Below, one piece after another: positions 47,220-56,050 of a stretch of DNA of 64,000 bases. A program made the translations under genes and the position numbers. Origin of the DNA: Thalassoglobus neptunius. Its GTDB lineage: Bacteria; Planctomycetota; Planctomycetia; Planctomycetales; Planctomycetaceae. The notes below the pieces were generated by a model. The model was not told where the DNA came from, ran no database searches, and was given only the letters and a program-made list of their open reading frames with translations. The DNA lies in the NCBI RefSeq assembly GCF_007859735.1, contig NZ_SIHI01000002.1:62001-126000 (forward strand). Reading direction: 5' to 3'. The number at the start of each line of letters is the position of its first letter. Position 1 is the first letter of the stretch.

Positions 47220-48581
47220 TCAGGAGTTTTGAAGACCTTCAGCAACATCAGTTCGATATGCGGTCAGTCCCGGCAGAATTCCGATCAGTGTCGCCATGAC
47301 AATCAATACCGGGATCACAATGAATTCTGTTGTCGTGAACGCACGCGGATCGATCAATAATCCGCTTCGGGCTTCGATGATGGGAGCTGCGACAAATACG
47401 ATCGCGTGACCGAGAAGCAGTCCACCAATCCCTCCAATGAGGCATAGCAGAAGGGACTCGACGAGAATCAACGAGAAGACCGTTTGCCGACGAGCACCCA
47501 GTGCTCGCATGACAGCGATTTCCCGGCGTCGATCCGACATCGAGTTGTAGATACTCACAAAGATCCCGATTCCCGAAACGATGATGATCAGTGCGGTCAG
47601 ATAGAGAAGCGCGAGGCGGATGTTTCCGACGAGGTTGCGCATTAACCGCGCCATGACCTGGACCGTGTTTGCACCCTGAGCCTGAAAACCATCCTTCAAC
47701 ATCGTTTGCATCGACATCGTGGCATTCGCTCGCTGCAACTCATTCCCCTTCATGACCAGCAGAATGCTCGTCACCTCTTTCTGAATATCAGGGAGCGGAC
47801 CGTGATCATGATGGGCATGTTCTTCGGCTGATTCGTTTTCGTGTTTCAAAATTTCATCGATGTCATCTTTGTGCCGTTGGATGACTTCTTCTTCCGTCTC
47901 TCCGAAGAACTTCGCTTCGCGTTCGATGGCTTCGCGGACCGGTTTGCTGTGATCCGACATCTGGAAGAATCCATCAATATGAACGAAGACGGTCCGATCA
48001 TTGGGAGTTCCCGTTGGAGCCAGAACACCTCGGACGGTGAACTCTTCATCATGAACATGATCGTCCTGGCCAGCATGAATCATCTTGAACTTCGATCCAG
48101 CAGACCAACCATTGCGTTGGGCGACTTGTGAGCCGATCACAGCATCCCATGTTCCCCGCAGACCGTGTTCTTCATTTCCAATTCGGAACTTCTTCCCCGG
48201 AGCATATTCCAGCAACAGAAACTGAGGAGTCGTCCCGACAATTGGGAAATCCCCAACTTCTGTCGTGTCACCCAGATTCATTGGAATTGCATGTTCAACC
48301 GTTTTGTAATCCTTGAGTTCTTCGTAAAATCTCCACGGGAGATTCTCAATCGGACGATCCATGCGATAAATCGTGCTCAACACGAGTTGCAGATCGCTGC
48401 CTTTGGGGCCAACGACCAGATCGTATCCGCTTCCGGATTCCTGAAACATTTCCGTGATAACATTGTTGAGGATCAACACCGCCACCATCAGTGCGACACC
48501 GAGTGCAACACTGAGGGCTGTGAGGAAAGACGGAACCCAACGCTGTTTCAGACTTTTCAGTGCGATAGTGATGAGATTCAT
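47220..48581 (-). CDS. ABC transporter permease, MacB/FtsX type
   Basis: Membrane part of an ABC exporter. The first transmembrane helix is FLTALSVALGVALMVAVLIL, followed by a large outer domain (residues 45-310) and three C-terminal helices (LYLTALIIIVSGIGIFVSIY, SLLLCLIGGIGGLLLGHAIV, IPVLIVMATLIGILPGLTAY) with the MRALGARRQTVF coupling segment. A histidine/acid-rich stretch (HENESAEEHAHHDHG) in the outer domain is notable and could bind metal ions. The start ATG overlaps the ATPase stop by 4 bp. Lipoprotein or small-molecule export is inferred. Confidence 0.9.
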   Translation of the reverse strand: MNLITIALKSLKQRWVPSFLTALSVALGVALMVAVLILNNVITEMFQESGSGYDLVVGPKGSDLQLVLSTIYRMDRPIENLPWRFYEELKDYKTVEHAIPMNLGDTTEVGDFPIVGTTPQFLLLEYAPGKKFRIGNEEHGLRGTWDAVIGSQVAQRNGWSAGSKFKMIHAGQDDHVHDEEFTVRGVLAPTGTPNDRTVFVHIDGFFQMSDHSKPVREAIEREAKFFGETEEEVIQRHKDDIDEILKHENESAEEHAHHDHGPLPDIQKEVTSILLVMKGNELQRANATMSMQTMLKDGFQAQGANTVQVMARLMRNLVGNIRLALLYLTALIIIVSGIGIFVSIYNSMSDRRREIAVMRALGARRQTVFSLILVESLLLCLIGGIGGLLLGHAIVFVAAPIIEARSGLLIDPRAFTTTEFIVIPVLIVMATLIGILPGLTAYRTDVAEGLQNS

Positions 48582-49249
48582 GCGGTCACCTCAATCTGAT
48601 TGAAATTGCTGAGTTGTTCGATTCGATCGAACTGGCTCGACACCTCTTCGGAGTGAGTGACTAACATCAACGTGACTTTCTTTTCCTCGCAAGTTTCACG
48701 AATGAGCTGCAGGATCAATTTCTGATTGGCGACGTCCACGCTCGCGGTCGGCTCGTCTGCCAACACCAGTCGCGGCCGACTCGCCAATGCACGGGCGACC
48801 GAAACGCGTTGCTGTTCTCCCACTGATAGCTGCATGGGTCGGTGATGCATCCGATCTTTCAGGCCAACGCGTTCCATCAACTCAACAGCATGAGCCCGAC
48901 TCTGCTTGCCTGCGAAAGCCATCCCGAGCAACACATTTTCCAGTGCAGAGAACGCTGGCAGTAAGTGAAATGTTTGGAAAACAATTCCGATCCGCTCGGC
49001 TCGAAACCGATCCCGAGCCGGTTCGGAGAGCTCTGTAATATTGACGCCGCCGACAATGACCGCTCCGGAATCCGGTCGCGTAATTCCCGAAATAATATTC
49101 AGCAGTGTCGTTTTGCCTCCTCCACTGCGACCGACGAGCGCAACCTGTTCACCCTCTGTCAGTTGGAAATGAGGAACGTTGATCACCGGAAGCGAGCCGC
49201 CTCCCGGTTCACGATAGCTCTTCTTCAAATTCACGATTTCCAGCGACAT
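48578..49249 (-). CDS. ABC transporter ATP-binding protein, LolD/MacB type
   Basis: Cytoplasmic ATPase. Walker A is GRSGGGKTT (residues 39-47), the ABC signature is LSVGEQQRVS, and Walker B is LVLADEPTASVD followed by a switch His in LVTHSEE. The 223-residue size and LSEPARDRFRAERIGIVFQ context fit LolD/MacB partners of FtsX-type permeases. Its stop overlaps the permease ATG by 4 bp, so the two make one transporter. The ATG start is preceded by a weak ribosome binding site. Confidence 0.94.
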   Translation of the reverse strand: MSLEIVNLKKSYREPGGGSLPVINVPHFQLTEGEQVALVGRSGGGKTTLLNIISGITRPDSGAVIVGGVNITELSEPARDRFRAERIGIVFQTFHLLPAFSALENVLLGMAFAGKQSRAHAVELMERVGLKDRMHHRPMQLSVGEQQRVSVARALASRPRLVLADEPTASVDVANQKLILQLIRETCEEKKVTLMLVTHSEEVSSQFDRIEQLSNFNQIEVTA

Positions 49250-49477
49250 GAGATCCAGTCTTCCTTATTGCGTGAGCCAGGTTTCATGTGACGATTGATA
49301 ATGATTCTTTGAATCGCGCACATCGGTTCTCGTGTGTGAGTGTAGCGGATTGTATGGATCGATTCCTGGTGGGGAAAGAATGAATCACACGATCTCCTGA
49401 AGACCGGCTTTCAGTTTGAAACGAGAGATTCGGCACTCCCAACATGGGGAATCGAACTGAAGTCCTGACACTTCGTC

Positions 49478-50887
49478 TTACGGGAGCGTGTACTCTTCCT
49501 GATGCTCGATGACCTTCATCGTTTTCCATTTTCCCTGAAGAAAGCGGACGAGAAATCCTATTCCCAGAACGATGATGAAGATGGTCGCTGCGACCCAGCA
49601 GGAATACAGACTCTGACTGGTCTGCACGATCCACAACGTCGGGAGAACCATCAACAGCCAGCTCATGGTCACCGTATAGATCATGGAGAAACGCGTCTCG
49701 CCGGCGCCGCGAATTGCAGAGCCAAACACAATCGCCATTGCATCGAAGAGTGTGTAGACCGCAACGAAACGCAGCAAATGAATCACAATCGGTTCAATTT
49801 CAGCGAACATGTCCCGTTCCTGACTGTGCATAAACGGAGACAAAATCGTTTCCGGGATTGTCAGGTAAATGGCTGCGAATCCGATCATATACAGCCCGGA
49901 AATCGCCATCGCACTCCAGACTGTTCTCGTCGCAAGTTCCGGCCGTTGCTCACCGACGCGGCGTCCGACCAGTGTCAGCACTGCGGTTCCCATTCCGAGC
50001 ATCGGAACAAATGCGAGAGAATTTAGTGTGAACGCAAGGTTTGTCGCTGCCTGTTCGAGTGTGCCAAGTCGACCAACTAGTGCCAAAAAGGCGGTGAATG
50101 CTCCGACGTCCAGCGCCATTTGAATGCCGTTCGGAAACCCATAGAACAACATACGCCGCAAGAGAGGGGGATCGAATCCGAACGTCTCGCCGAACGGATA
50201 CGATTCTCGTCGGGCTGTCCGAATCAACAAGACTGCGAAAACGATCGCCGCCACAACCTGAGCGATGACCGTTCCAACAGCGGCTCCGCGAATGCCAAGC
50301 GCCGGAAAACCTGCGACTCCAAAGATCAGGAGATAGTCCAGAATTCCGTTAAGGATTGATGTCCCCACGTTCACATACATGACTGCGAGCGTCTCTTTTC
50401 GAGCTGCGAAGAACGACGAAAGGACTGTCGCGGCAAGCATCGGAAGTGCAGCTGGGGCGACGTAGCAGAAGTATTCCACTTCGAGCACCTGAACCCTCGG
50501 CTCGTGCTCCATGAACGCGAAGACATCTTTCGCAAAGATCACAAACGGCAAAATGAAAGCCGCTCCCAATGTCGCGACGAGAAGTCCCTGCCAGATCGAG
50601 GAAGCAACGCGATCTTTTCTTTGAGCCCCTTCGTACTGAGCGACGAAAGCGTTGGTGTATCCAGCAATCCCCAGCGGGAGACTGAGAGACGTCCAAAGCA
50701 TCATCGAAGCGGGCATCGAAGCAGCGAGTGCATCGATATCGAGGACTGCCAGGAACGCGCGATCGACAGCATTCATCAACGACAGCGAACCGGCGCTGAT
50801 AATGAGGGGAAACGCAACGTATAGCAATTCCCGCAGAGACCCTGCAGGCGCGGCGGCACCGTCACTGTTCGCGGTCTCTGTGTCCAT
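49478..50887 (-). CDS. MATE family efflux transporter
   Basis: Twelve-helix cation-coupled exporter of the NorM/DinF group. Two pseudo-symmetric MatE halves: the first opens VAFPLIISAGSLSLMNAVDR and the second RRMLFYGFPNGIQMALDVGA. Internal family signatures are SLPLGIAGYTNAFVAQYEGA and GMGTAVLTLVGRRVGEQRPE. 469 residues is normal. The substrate (drug or metabolite) cannot be read. It is transcribed in the same direction as the ABC genes but 228 bp upstream of them. Confidence 0.94.
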   Translation of the reverse strand: MDTETANSDGAAAPAGSLRELLYVAFPLIISAGSLSLMNAVDRAFLAVLDIDALAASMPASMMLWTSLSLPLGIAGYTNAFVAQYEGAQRKDRVASSIWQGLLVATLGAAFILPFVIFAKDVFAFMEHEPRVQVLEVEYFCYVAPAALPMLAATVLSSFFAARKETLAVMYVNVGTSILNGILDYLLIFGVAGFPALGIRGAAVGTVIAQVVAAIVFAVLLIRTARRESYPFGETFGFDPPLLRRMLFYGFPNGIQMALDVGAFTAFLALVGRLGTLEQAATNLAFTLNSLAFVPMLGMGTAVLTLVGRRVGEQRPELATRTVWSAMAISGLYMIGFAAIYLTIPETILSPFMHSQERDMFAEIEPIVIHLLRFVAVYTLFDAMAIVFGSAIRGAGETRFSMIYTVTMSWLLMVLPTLWIVQTSQSLYSCWVAATIFIIVLGIGFLVRFLQGKWKTMKVIEHQEEYTLP

Positions 50888-51016
50888 AACATCGAGGAGC
50901 GCTGAATCACTTGATCCAGTCGCTGTTCATAGAAGAATCGAAGGGACGCTCAGAGTCCTGAAAGCGTCGACACAATCGTCTTGCGGACGCAAAACAATCG
51001 CAAATAGCACCAAACA

Positions 51017-51364
51017 TCACTTTACCATTGAGTCTGCAAACGCTTCGTCATTAAACCCGACATACAACGTTTTTCCCTTGCGGACGATCGGCGATCTCAG
51101 ACTTCCAGTGGGACCGAGGAGATGTTTTTTCAACAGTTCCTCGTCCGCATCTTTCGTTTTGAATTCGACGACCGATTTGCCGCGCGCCGCAATCACTTTC
51201 GAGACTGTCTCGACGATCTCAAAAGCTGCTTCGGGACCGAGTCGTTCCTTGTTGGCGCTCGACGTTTCTTTGGGAACGATGGAGTGCTCTTCGAGAAACG
51301 CATCCATCTTCTTGCACGTCGTACACCCCGAACGACGGTAGTACCAGTCGACTTTGCTCGCCAT
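51017..51364 (-). CDS. ArsC/Spx-like thioredoxin-fold protein
   Basis: Small thioredoxin-fold protein of the arsenate-reductase-like group. The CxxC site is SGCTTCKKMDAFLEE near residue 14. The C-terminal LLGPTGSLRSPIVRKGKTLY and VGFNDEAF segments match the ArsC/Spx pattern (cis-Pro and glycine turn). 115 residues is the usual size. The start at 51364 (MASKVDWYYRR) removes an 84-codon upstream extension that overlaps the divergent gene's start. Redox or arsenate reductase activity is likely; Spx-type RNA polymerase binding is less so. Confidence 0.85.
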   Translation of the reverse strand: MASKVDWYYRRSGCTTCKKMDAFLEEHSIVPKETSSANKERLGPEAAFEIVETVSKVIAARGKSVVEFKTKDADEELLKKHLLGPTGSLRSPIVRKGKTLYVGFNDEAFADSMVK

Positions 51365-51561
51365 CGCTTGTTCCAGTCCTGAGTTGCGGCGATCCTGACA
51401 GAGAGAGCAAGCCGCTCTCTTCTTTTCCTTCAGGATGAGGAAGCCATCGCCAATTCGGAATCTCTTGTTCTCGGTATCGCTGAAATGATTGTTCGGTCTG
51501 TCGAAATCTGCAACAGTCAGGAAGTGAACTCGCGAAAAATTGTTCGACAGGAACGCCCCGA

Positions 51562-52335
51562 ATGGCCCGACCACCGGCACACGACTCCAACGTCCCGGAG
51601 ATTCTCGCTGCGGCACACCACCCCAAACACATCCGTACTCGACTCAGCCTTCAGAAGAACCCTTCCTATCTCAAGGATTTCATTTACGGAGCGATCGACG
51701 GAGCGGTGACCACATTCGCAGTCGTTTCAGGAGTCGCGGGGGCCGGACTGTCCTCGAGCATTGTCTTAATTCTCGGTGTCGCCAATCTCATTGGAGACGG
51801 CTTCAGCATGGCGGCCGGAAATTTTCTGGGAACACAGGCAGAACTCGAACAGATGTCCAAACTTCGTCAGATGGAACAGCAACACATCAACGAAGTCCCG
51901 GACGGGGAGCGAGAAGAGATTCGCCAGATTTTCCGCGAGAAGGGATTTGAAGGCGAACTGCTCGACCGCGTTGTGGAAGTCATCACTGCGGATGATCACC
52001 GATGGATAGAAACCATGCTTCAAGAAGAGCACGGGGTTTCTCTGACTCGAACATCTCCCTGGCGGGCAGCGACGACAACTTTCGTCGCTTTTCTTTTTGT
52101 CGGTGCGATCCCGTTGATCCCATTCGTGTTCTCGTTCGGGGGCAGCAGCCTCATCCAAACGCCATTTCTGGCAAGTACCGCACTGACAGGAGTCGCATTC
52201 TTCGCCGTGGGCGCTTTCAAGTCTCGATTTGTCGAGCAACACTGGTTGAGAGCGGGACTTGAAACACTCCTCGTGGGAGGACTCGCCGCCGGGCTCGCTT
52301 ATCTCTGTGGGCTTGCTCTCGGAGGCCTGAAGTAG
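51562..52335 (+). CDS. VIT1/CCC1-family iron/manganese transporter
   Basis: Five-helix membrane protein of the VIT1 family. TM1 carries DFIYGAIDGAVTTFAVVSGV with the conserved Asp, and TM2 runs LILGVANLIGDGFSMAAGNF. A cytoplasmic helix with acidic residues (EQMSKLRQMEQQHINEVPDG through EVITADDHRW) is the metal-binding loop. The late helices are FVAFLFVGAIPLIPFVFSF and AGLETLLVGGLAAGLAYLCG. The ATG has AGGAA 8 nt upstream. Export of Fe2+/Mn2+ from the cytosol is the inferred role. Divergent from the ArsC-like gene. Confidence 0.92.
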   Translation: MARPPAHDSNVPEILAAAHHPKHIRTRLSLQKNPSYLKDFIYGAIDGAVTTFAVVSGVAGAGLSSSIVLILGVANLIGDGFSMAAGNFLGTQAELEQMSKLRQMEQQHINEVPDGEREEIRQIFREKGFEGELLDRVVEVITADDHRWIETMLQEEHGVSLTRTSPWRAATTTFVAFLFVGAIPLIPFVFSFGGSSLIQTPFLASTALTGVAFFAVGAFKSRFVEQHWLRAGLETLLVGGLAAGLAYLCGLALGGLK

Positions 52336-52351
52336 GAGTGCGTCGAATCAA

Positions 52352-53404
52352 CTATCGGGTCAAGCCGACTCGGTCGATCGAGGTGACAAAGTACATTGGC
52401 TTGCCGAGAGAATCTTTCATAACCGGATCGACTTCACCGGAGACCTGAACGATCTCGCCCTCCTGAAGATTTTCCAGGGCTGGGCTTTTGGCGAGAGACA
52501 AATGCCCTGAAAACGGATCGTTCTGCTCAGGCCTTTCCGAGTACGTCACACCCCAGATTCCGGTTGGCTCGTCGAGACTGGCCACTCCCCGAATCCAGCG
52601 AAACTTCTGTTCGTGATCAAAGACTCCCAACTCTGCGTCAGGCACCTTTTGAGCATTGAACTCCAGTGGAAGTGCTTGCGGTGCGGTTCCCCCGCCTGAC
52701 TGACTGGGTGCCGGCTGGGCAAACGGATCTTCCTGAACCGATCCCCCTTGAGGCGATACTTGGACGGGAGGAATAAATTGTGGAGCATCAGCGGGGAAGC
52801 TATTGATCTCAACCGCATTCGACATCGGGTCCATTTGGACGGGAGCACTATTCACAGAGGAACGGCTGGCTTCCGGAGCCGGGCTGTACGGTGGGAACTC
52901 GGTGTTGCCGAATGCTGCATTGCTCTCGCGCAGAGGCATTTGAACCGGTTGGACCGGCTGAGCTGTGTCAATCTGCGAATGGTTGGCAGGCGAAATCGGG
53001 GACTCATACGTCGACGAACCGGAACTGTTCGGGTAGAAATTTGTTCCGCTCGAATTGTACTGGCCAGGCACGGGAACCTGATCGTTTGACCCGGAATTGT
53101 AAGGCGGGGCGTCCGTTCCATTGTTTGGAATGGGCTGTAGCCCTCCTCCAGATCCTTCGTACGTGGAGCCCCCTTGCGGGACGACCAGTCCGGGCGAAAC
53201 GGTTCCATTCGGAACAGTCATTCCGGGCTGATATCCAGGATATCCACCCTGATACTGCCCCCCAGGGTATGCACCTCCGCCATATGGGCTGGGAGAATAT
53301 CCGCCGTAATAGGGGTTTGGTCCGTAAACGCATCCCGTCAGCATCGTCAAGCAAAGACATGCACAAGGGAACGCGGAACGTATGATCAAGACCGATCGCA
53401 TCAT
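52352..53404 (-). CDS. Lipoprotein with Pro/Gly/Tyr-rich region
   Basis: Signal peptide with lipobox LTGC (CACLCLTMLTGC) places it in a membrane as a lipoprotein. The mature part starts with a Gly/Tyr/Pro-rich low-complexity stretch (NPYYGGYSPSPYGGGAYPGG and similar repeats, to about residue 80), then a Pro/Ser/Gln-rich linker. A compact C-terminal domain (residues 250-350: FRWIRGVASLDEPTGIWGVT, GEIVQVSGEVDPVMKDSLGK) may be an OB-like fold. I do not recognise the family. GAGG precedes the first of two ATGs by 6 nt. Confidence 0.78.
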   Translation of the reverse strand: MMRSVLIIRSAFPCACLCLTMLTGCVYGPNPYYGGYSPSPYGGGAYPGGQYQGGYPGYQPGMTVPNGTVSPGLVVPQGGSTYEGSGGGLQPIPNNGTDAPPYNSGSNDQVPVPGQYNSSGTNFYPNSSGSSTYESPISPANHSQIDTAQPVQPVQMPLRESNAAFGNTEFPPYSPAPEASRSSVNSAPVQMDPMSNAVEINSFPADAPQFIPPVQVSPQGGSVQEDPFAQPAPSQSGGGTAPQALPLEFNAQKVPDAELGVFDHEQKFRWIRGVASLDEPTGIWGVTYSERPEQNDPFSGHLSLAKSPALENLQEGEIVQVSGEVDPVMKDSLGKPMYFVTSIDRVGLTR

Positions 53405-53858
53405 CCTTAACCTCGGTCGTGGAGGGAAAGAGAGAACTGAATTCGTCGTCAGTGGAAATCTCTGTCAGTGAGGGGAGTCAATGAAGGGAGAAGTCGGGGG
53501 CAACGAGCGAACCAATGGTTCCGGAGACCTCATTCCAACAAGGCCATCCAAATTCGATTCGGCCAATCCTGCCGAACTTCCAGCGGGGTTGTAACCGGAC
53601 TGCTTGTTTGGTGTCCAGATCGTTTTCCATGGAAAACATGCCATCATTTGTATTTTTTGAGGATTTCAAGGGCCTTTTTTGCACCAGAGCCGCACCTGAC
53701 GCCCCTTGACGGTGAGTGAGAAATTTTGAGAGAACGCCGCCTCCCCTCCTTACGCTGGGCGTTCGCCCGAATGAAAACTCCCTTTTCACTCCACAATCCG
53801 CTCCGTCGCAGTGCTCAGTCACCACCGACTCGAATCTGCAAAACGATTGGGATCGAAC
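53405..53858. other. Intergenic region between two divergent lipoprotein genes
   Basis: This 454 bp region holds a 16 bp perfect palindrome (GTTTTCCATGGAAAAC, 53622-53637) and AT-rich runs around 53645-53690. Both divergent promoters should be here. Frames on either strand lack coding character. Confidence 0.4.
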
Positions 53859-55787
53859 ATGACGTTCCGCCCGTATTCGACCGTTCTCATTCTGCTCGCA
53901 CTCTCTGTTTGTGCTCCAGGATGCACGAATCTCCTTGCTCGTCGCGCCATTGTCAGCTTCTCTGAAAGCCTGCAATCCGACGATCTCGAGAAGATTCGAG
54001 CAACGACCTCGGATCAATTCGCTTCGAAAGCTCTTCGAAAACCCGAAGCTGTCAACGACCTGAAGATGATGCGTGTTCCGAAAGGGGACGTCGAAATCAT
54101 CAGCATGGAAGAAGTGAACGAAACAACGAAGAAAGCGACCGTCCAGGTCGGAACGAAGGAGCAACACAAGATTGTTGACTTCCAACTCAAGCTCGATCCT
54201 CAGACCAGTAAATGGGTCGTCGATGACGTTGTGATCGGTCAACTTGACGATCGCGGCAAAGAGATTCGCCGTTCGGTCACAGAACAAATGGACCTCCTGT
54301 TGTCGTGTCGCGAATTCATGGCGGACTGGCATGAAGGTTCACGGGAAGTCAAACTCAGTCACTGTACGGAAGAACTCCGAACCGAACTCGACAAGCTTCC
54401 GCCCACCTGGTTCAACAAACTCACAGCAGATATTGTCGGAACAGACCGCAGAAGCTCCTTCCGACCGGATGCCCGCCTCAACGGCGATCGTGCTGTCGTG
54501 CGGGTTCCGCATACTGACGGAAGCCTCTTCATCGAATTCCATTCTGTCGACGGAAAATGGAAAGCACAGAACCTTGCGGTGGAACCCAAGGACGAAGACT
54601 CCACTGGCGTCCGATCTCTGGCCAAGCTGGCAGCCTCACTCAATCAAACTGCCGGGTTCCTCACTGCGTTTGCCGCAGGAGACTCTGTCGAAATCGAAGA
54701 CTATTCATCACCGGACTTCTACTCAAGATGTCTGATGTCCGGCGACTTCCAGGACATTCCTCTCCCGCTCGAACAAGTCATCAAGGCGGAGTATGAATCC
54801 AAACAGTTCCAGGATCACAGCGAGCTTCTGCTGGAATCCGACAACGCCACTTACATGGTGACCCTCCGTCATATCGATGTGACAGAGAAGGGAACGACCA
54901 AAACGAGAACAGAAACTCGCGTCGACGAGTTAACCATCTTCGAAGAGGATGGAAAGAGCGTGAAGAAGGTTTCGGCGATTCTGCTGTCCAACACCGTTGT
55001 TAATCTCTTTGTCGAAGCATTGCTTGATCGGGACTTAAAACAGCTCCGACAGCTTTCGAGCAACGACTTCAACAATCGCGTCTGGAAACGAGAAGCGGCC
55101 CGCCACTTTGTGATTCTCCCTTACCCCGCAATCGATCCCGGGGAACCGGAAGTCTTTGCAACAGCATATCGCGGCGACGTCACCGAAATCTCTGTCGAGC
55201 AGGGATCGATCCCAATGACCTTCGTCCTTCGCCTGAGCGACGACATGATGGTCGTCGACGATGTGATCATCCCCGATCATCGATATCGCCCGTCGCTGAA
55301 AGCCAATCTTGAAATGATTCTTCCCATCTACGAGTTTGCCTCAGCGGTTCAGCAACGCGATGTCGATCGCCTGATCGAACACTCCGGAAACAGCCTCGAT
55401 CAAATCGTCTGGAAACAACTGAACTTTGTCCCCGACGTCTCACAGCAACTCGTTCGACCACTGATGAGTGAAGTCGTCAAAATCCGAGTCGAAGAAGACT
55501 GGACAACCGTCCACACAAGCGATGGTGTGACAAATGCCGAGATTCGACTCGTCGGCGAGGGACAATTCTACCGGATTCACGATATCGTGGTCTCCAGCGA
55601 ACAAGACTCTACTAGACAAATGGCCTTCCTCGGAACGCTACGATCGATGATTTCGGAAGGAATCCTTCTTCCAAACGGGGCAAAACCACGATCAATCATG
55701 CATGCCAATGTTCCGAAAGCAACGCCTGTCCAAACCATTCAACAGACGAGTTTCGAACCGATCGAACGAGAAGTCTACGAGCAGTAA
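53859..55787 (+). CDS. Lipoprotein with tandem ~150-residue modules
   Basis: Signal peptide with lipobox (MTFRPYSTVLILLALSVCAP then GC) anchors it to a membrane. The mature chain repeats a module of about 150 residues roughly four times. Each begins with a short helix pair (AIVSFSESLQSDDLEKIRAT, LLSCREFMADWHEGSREVKL, VVNLFVEALLDRDLKQLRQL, ILPIYEFASAVQQRDVDRLI) and ends with strands such as KWVVDDVVIG or MMVVDDVIIPD. This resembles repeated NTF2-like or Trp-less cystatin-like folds, though the family is not recognised. GGGA lies 6 nt before the ATG. It precedes the large kinase gene on the same strand. Confidence 0.8.
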   Translation: MTFRPYSTVLILLALSVCAPGCTNLLARRAIVSFSESLQSDDLEKIRATTSDQFASKALRKPEAVNDLKMMRVPKGDVEIISMEEVNETTKKATVQVGTKEQHKIVDFQLKLDPQTSKWVVDDVVIGQLDDRGKEIRRSVTEQMDLLLSCREFMADWHEGSREVKLSHCTEELRTELDKLPPTWFNKLTADIVGTDRRSSFRPDARLNGDRAVVRVPHTDGSLFIEFHSVDGKWKAQNLAVEPKDEDSTGVRSLAKLAASLNQTAGFLTAFAAGDSVEIEDYSSPDFYSRCLMSGDFQDIPLPLEQVIKAEYESKQFQDHSELLLESDNATYMVTLRHIDVTEKGTTKTRTETRVDELTIFEEDGKSVKKVSAILLSNTVVNLFVEALLDRDLKQLRQLSSNDFNNRVWKREAARHFVILPYPAIDPGEPEVFATAYRGDVTEISVEQGSIPMTFVLRLSDDMMVVDDVIIPDHRYRPSLKANLEMILPIYEFASAVQQRDVDRLIEHSGNSLDQIVWKQLNFVPDVSQQLVRPLMSEVVKIRVEEDWTTVHTSDGVTNAEIRLVGEGQFYRIHDIVVSSEQDSTRQMAFLGTLRSMISEGILLPNGAKPRSIMHANVPKATPVQTIQQTSFEPIEREVYEQ

Positions 55788-55871
55788 CATTGACTTTGTG
55801 ACCTGTCCGTCCACCGATGTTGACAGTCTTCCCAAAGTCTCGCGGACCGTCGAACAAATAGGAGGATTAGA

Positions 55872-55899
55872 GGGGTTACGAGCTTCGAGTTCTAACCCC
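55872..55899 (+). other. Intergenic hairpin after the lipoprotein gene
   Basis: Perfect 7-pair arms GGGGTTA and TAACCCC enclose 14 bases that include CGAGCTTCG. It lies 84 bp past the lipoprotein stop and has no U tract, so it could be a weak terminator or an mRNA end structure. Confidence 0.45.
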
Positions 55900-55925
55900 G
55901 AGTTGATTGCAATCCGAAAAGACCT

Positions 55926-55955
55926 TTGACGGTCTGTTCATAAGAGTCGTATAGT
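55926..55955 (+). promoter_or_regulatory. Predicted promoter of the large kinase gene
   Basis: TTGACG (55926-55931) and TATAGT (55950-55955) with an 18 bp spacer give a near-consensus sigma-70 promoter. The predicted start lies about 90 bp before the kinase ATG at 56051. Confidence 0.65.
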
Positions 55956-56050
55956 CAAGGTGGGACCAAACGGGATTCCCGTTCGACGGCCTGTTCTCAT
56001 TTCGCAGCAGCGACTCCCTGCCTCAACAGACTTCTCAGATTCGCAATCAC

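Noticed and set aside
53478-54332. 284-codon minus-strand frame over the start of the modular lipoprotein
   Set aside because: The plus-strand lipoprotein has a lipobox, repeat modules and a ribosome binding site; the antisense frame has none.
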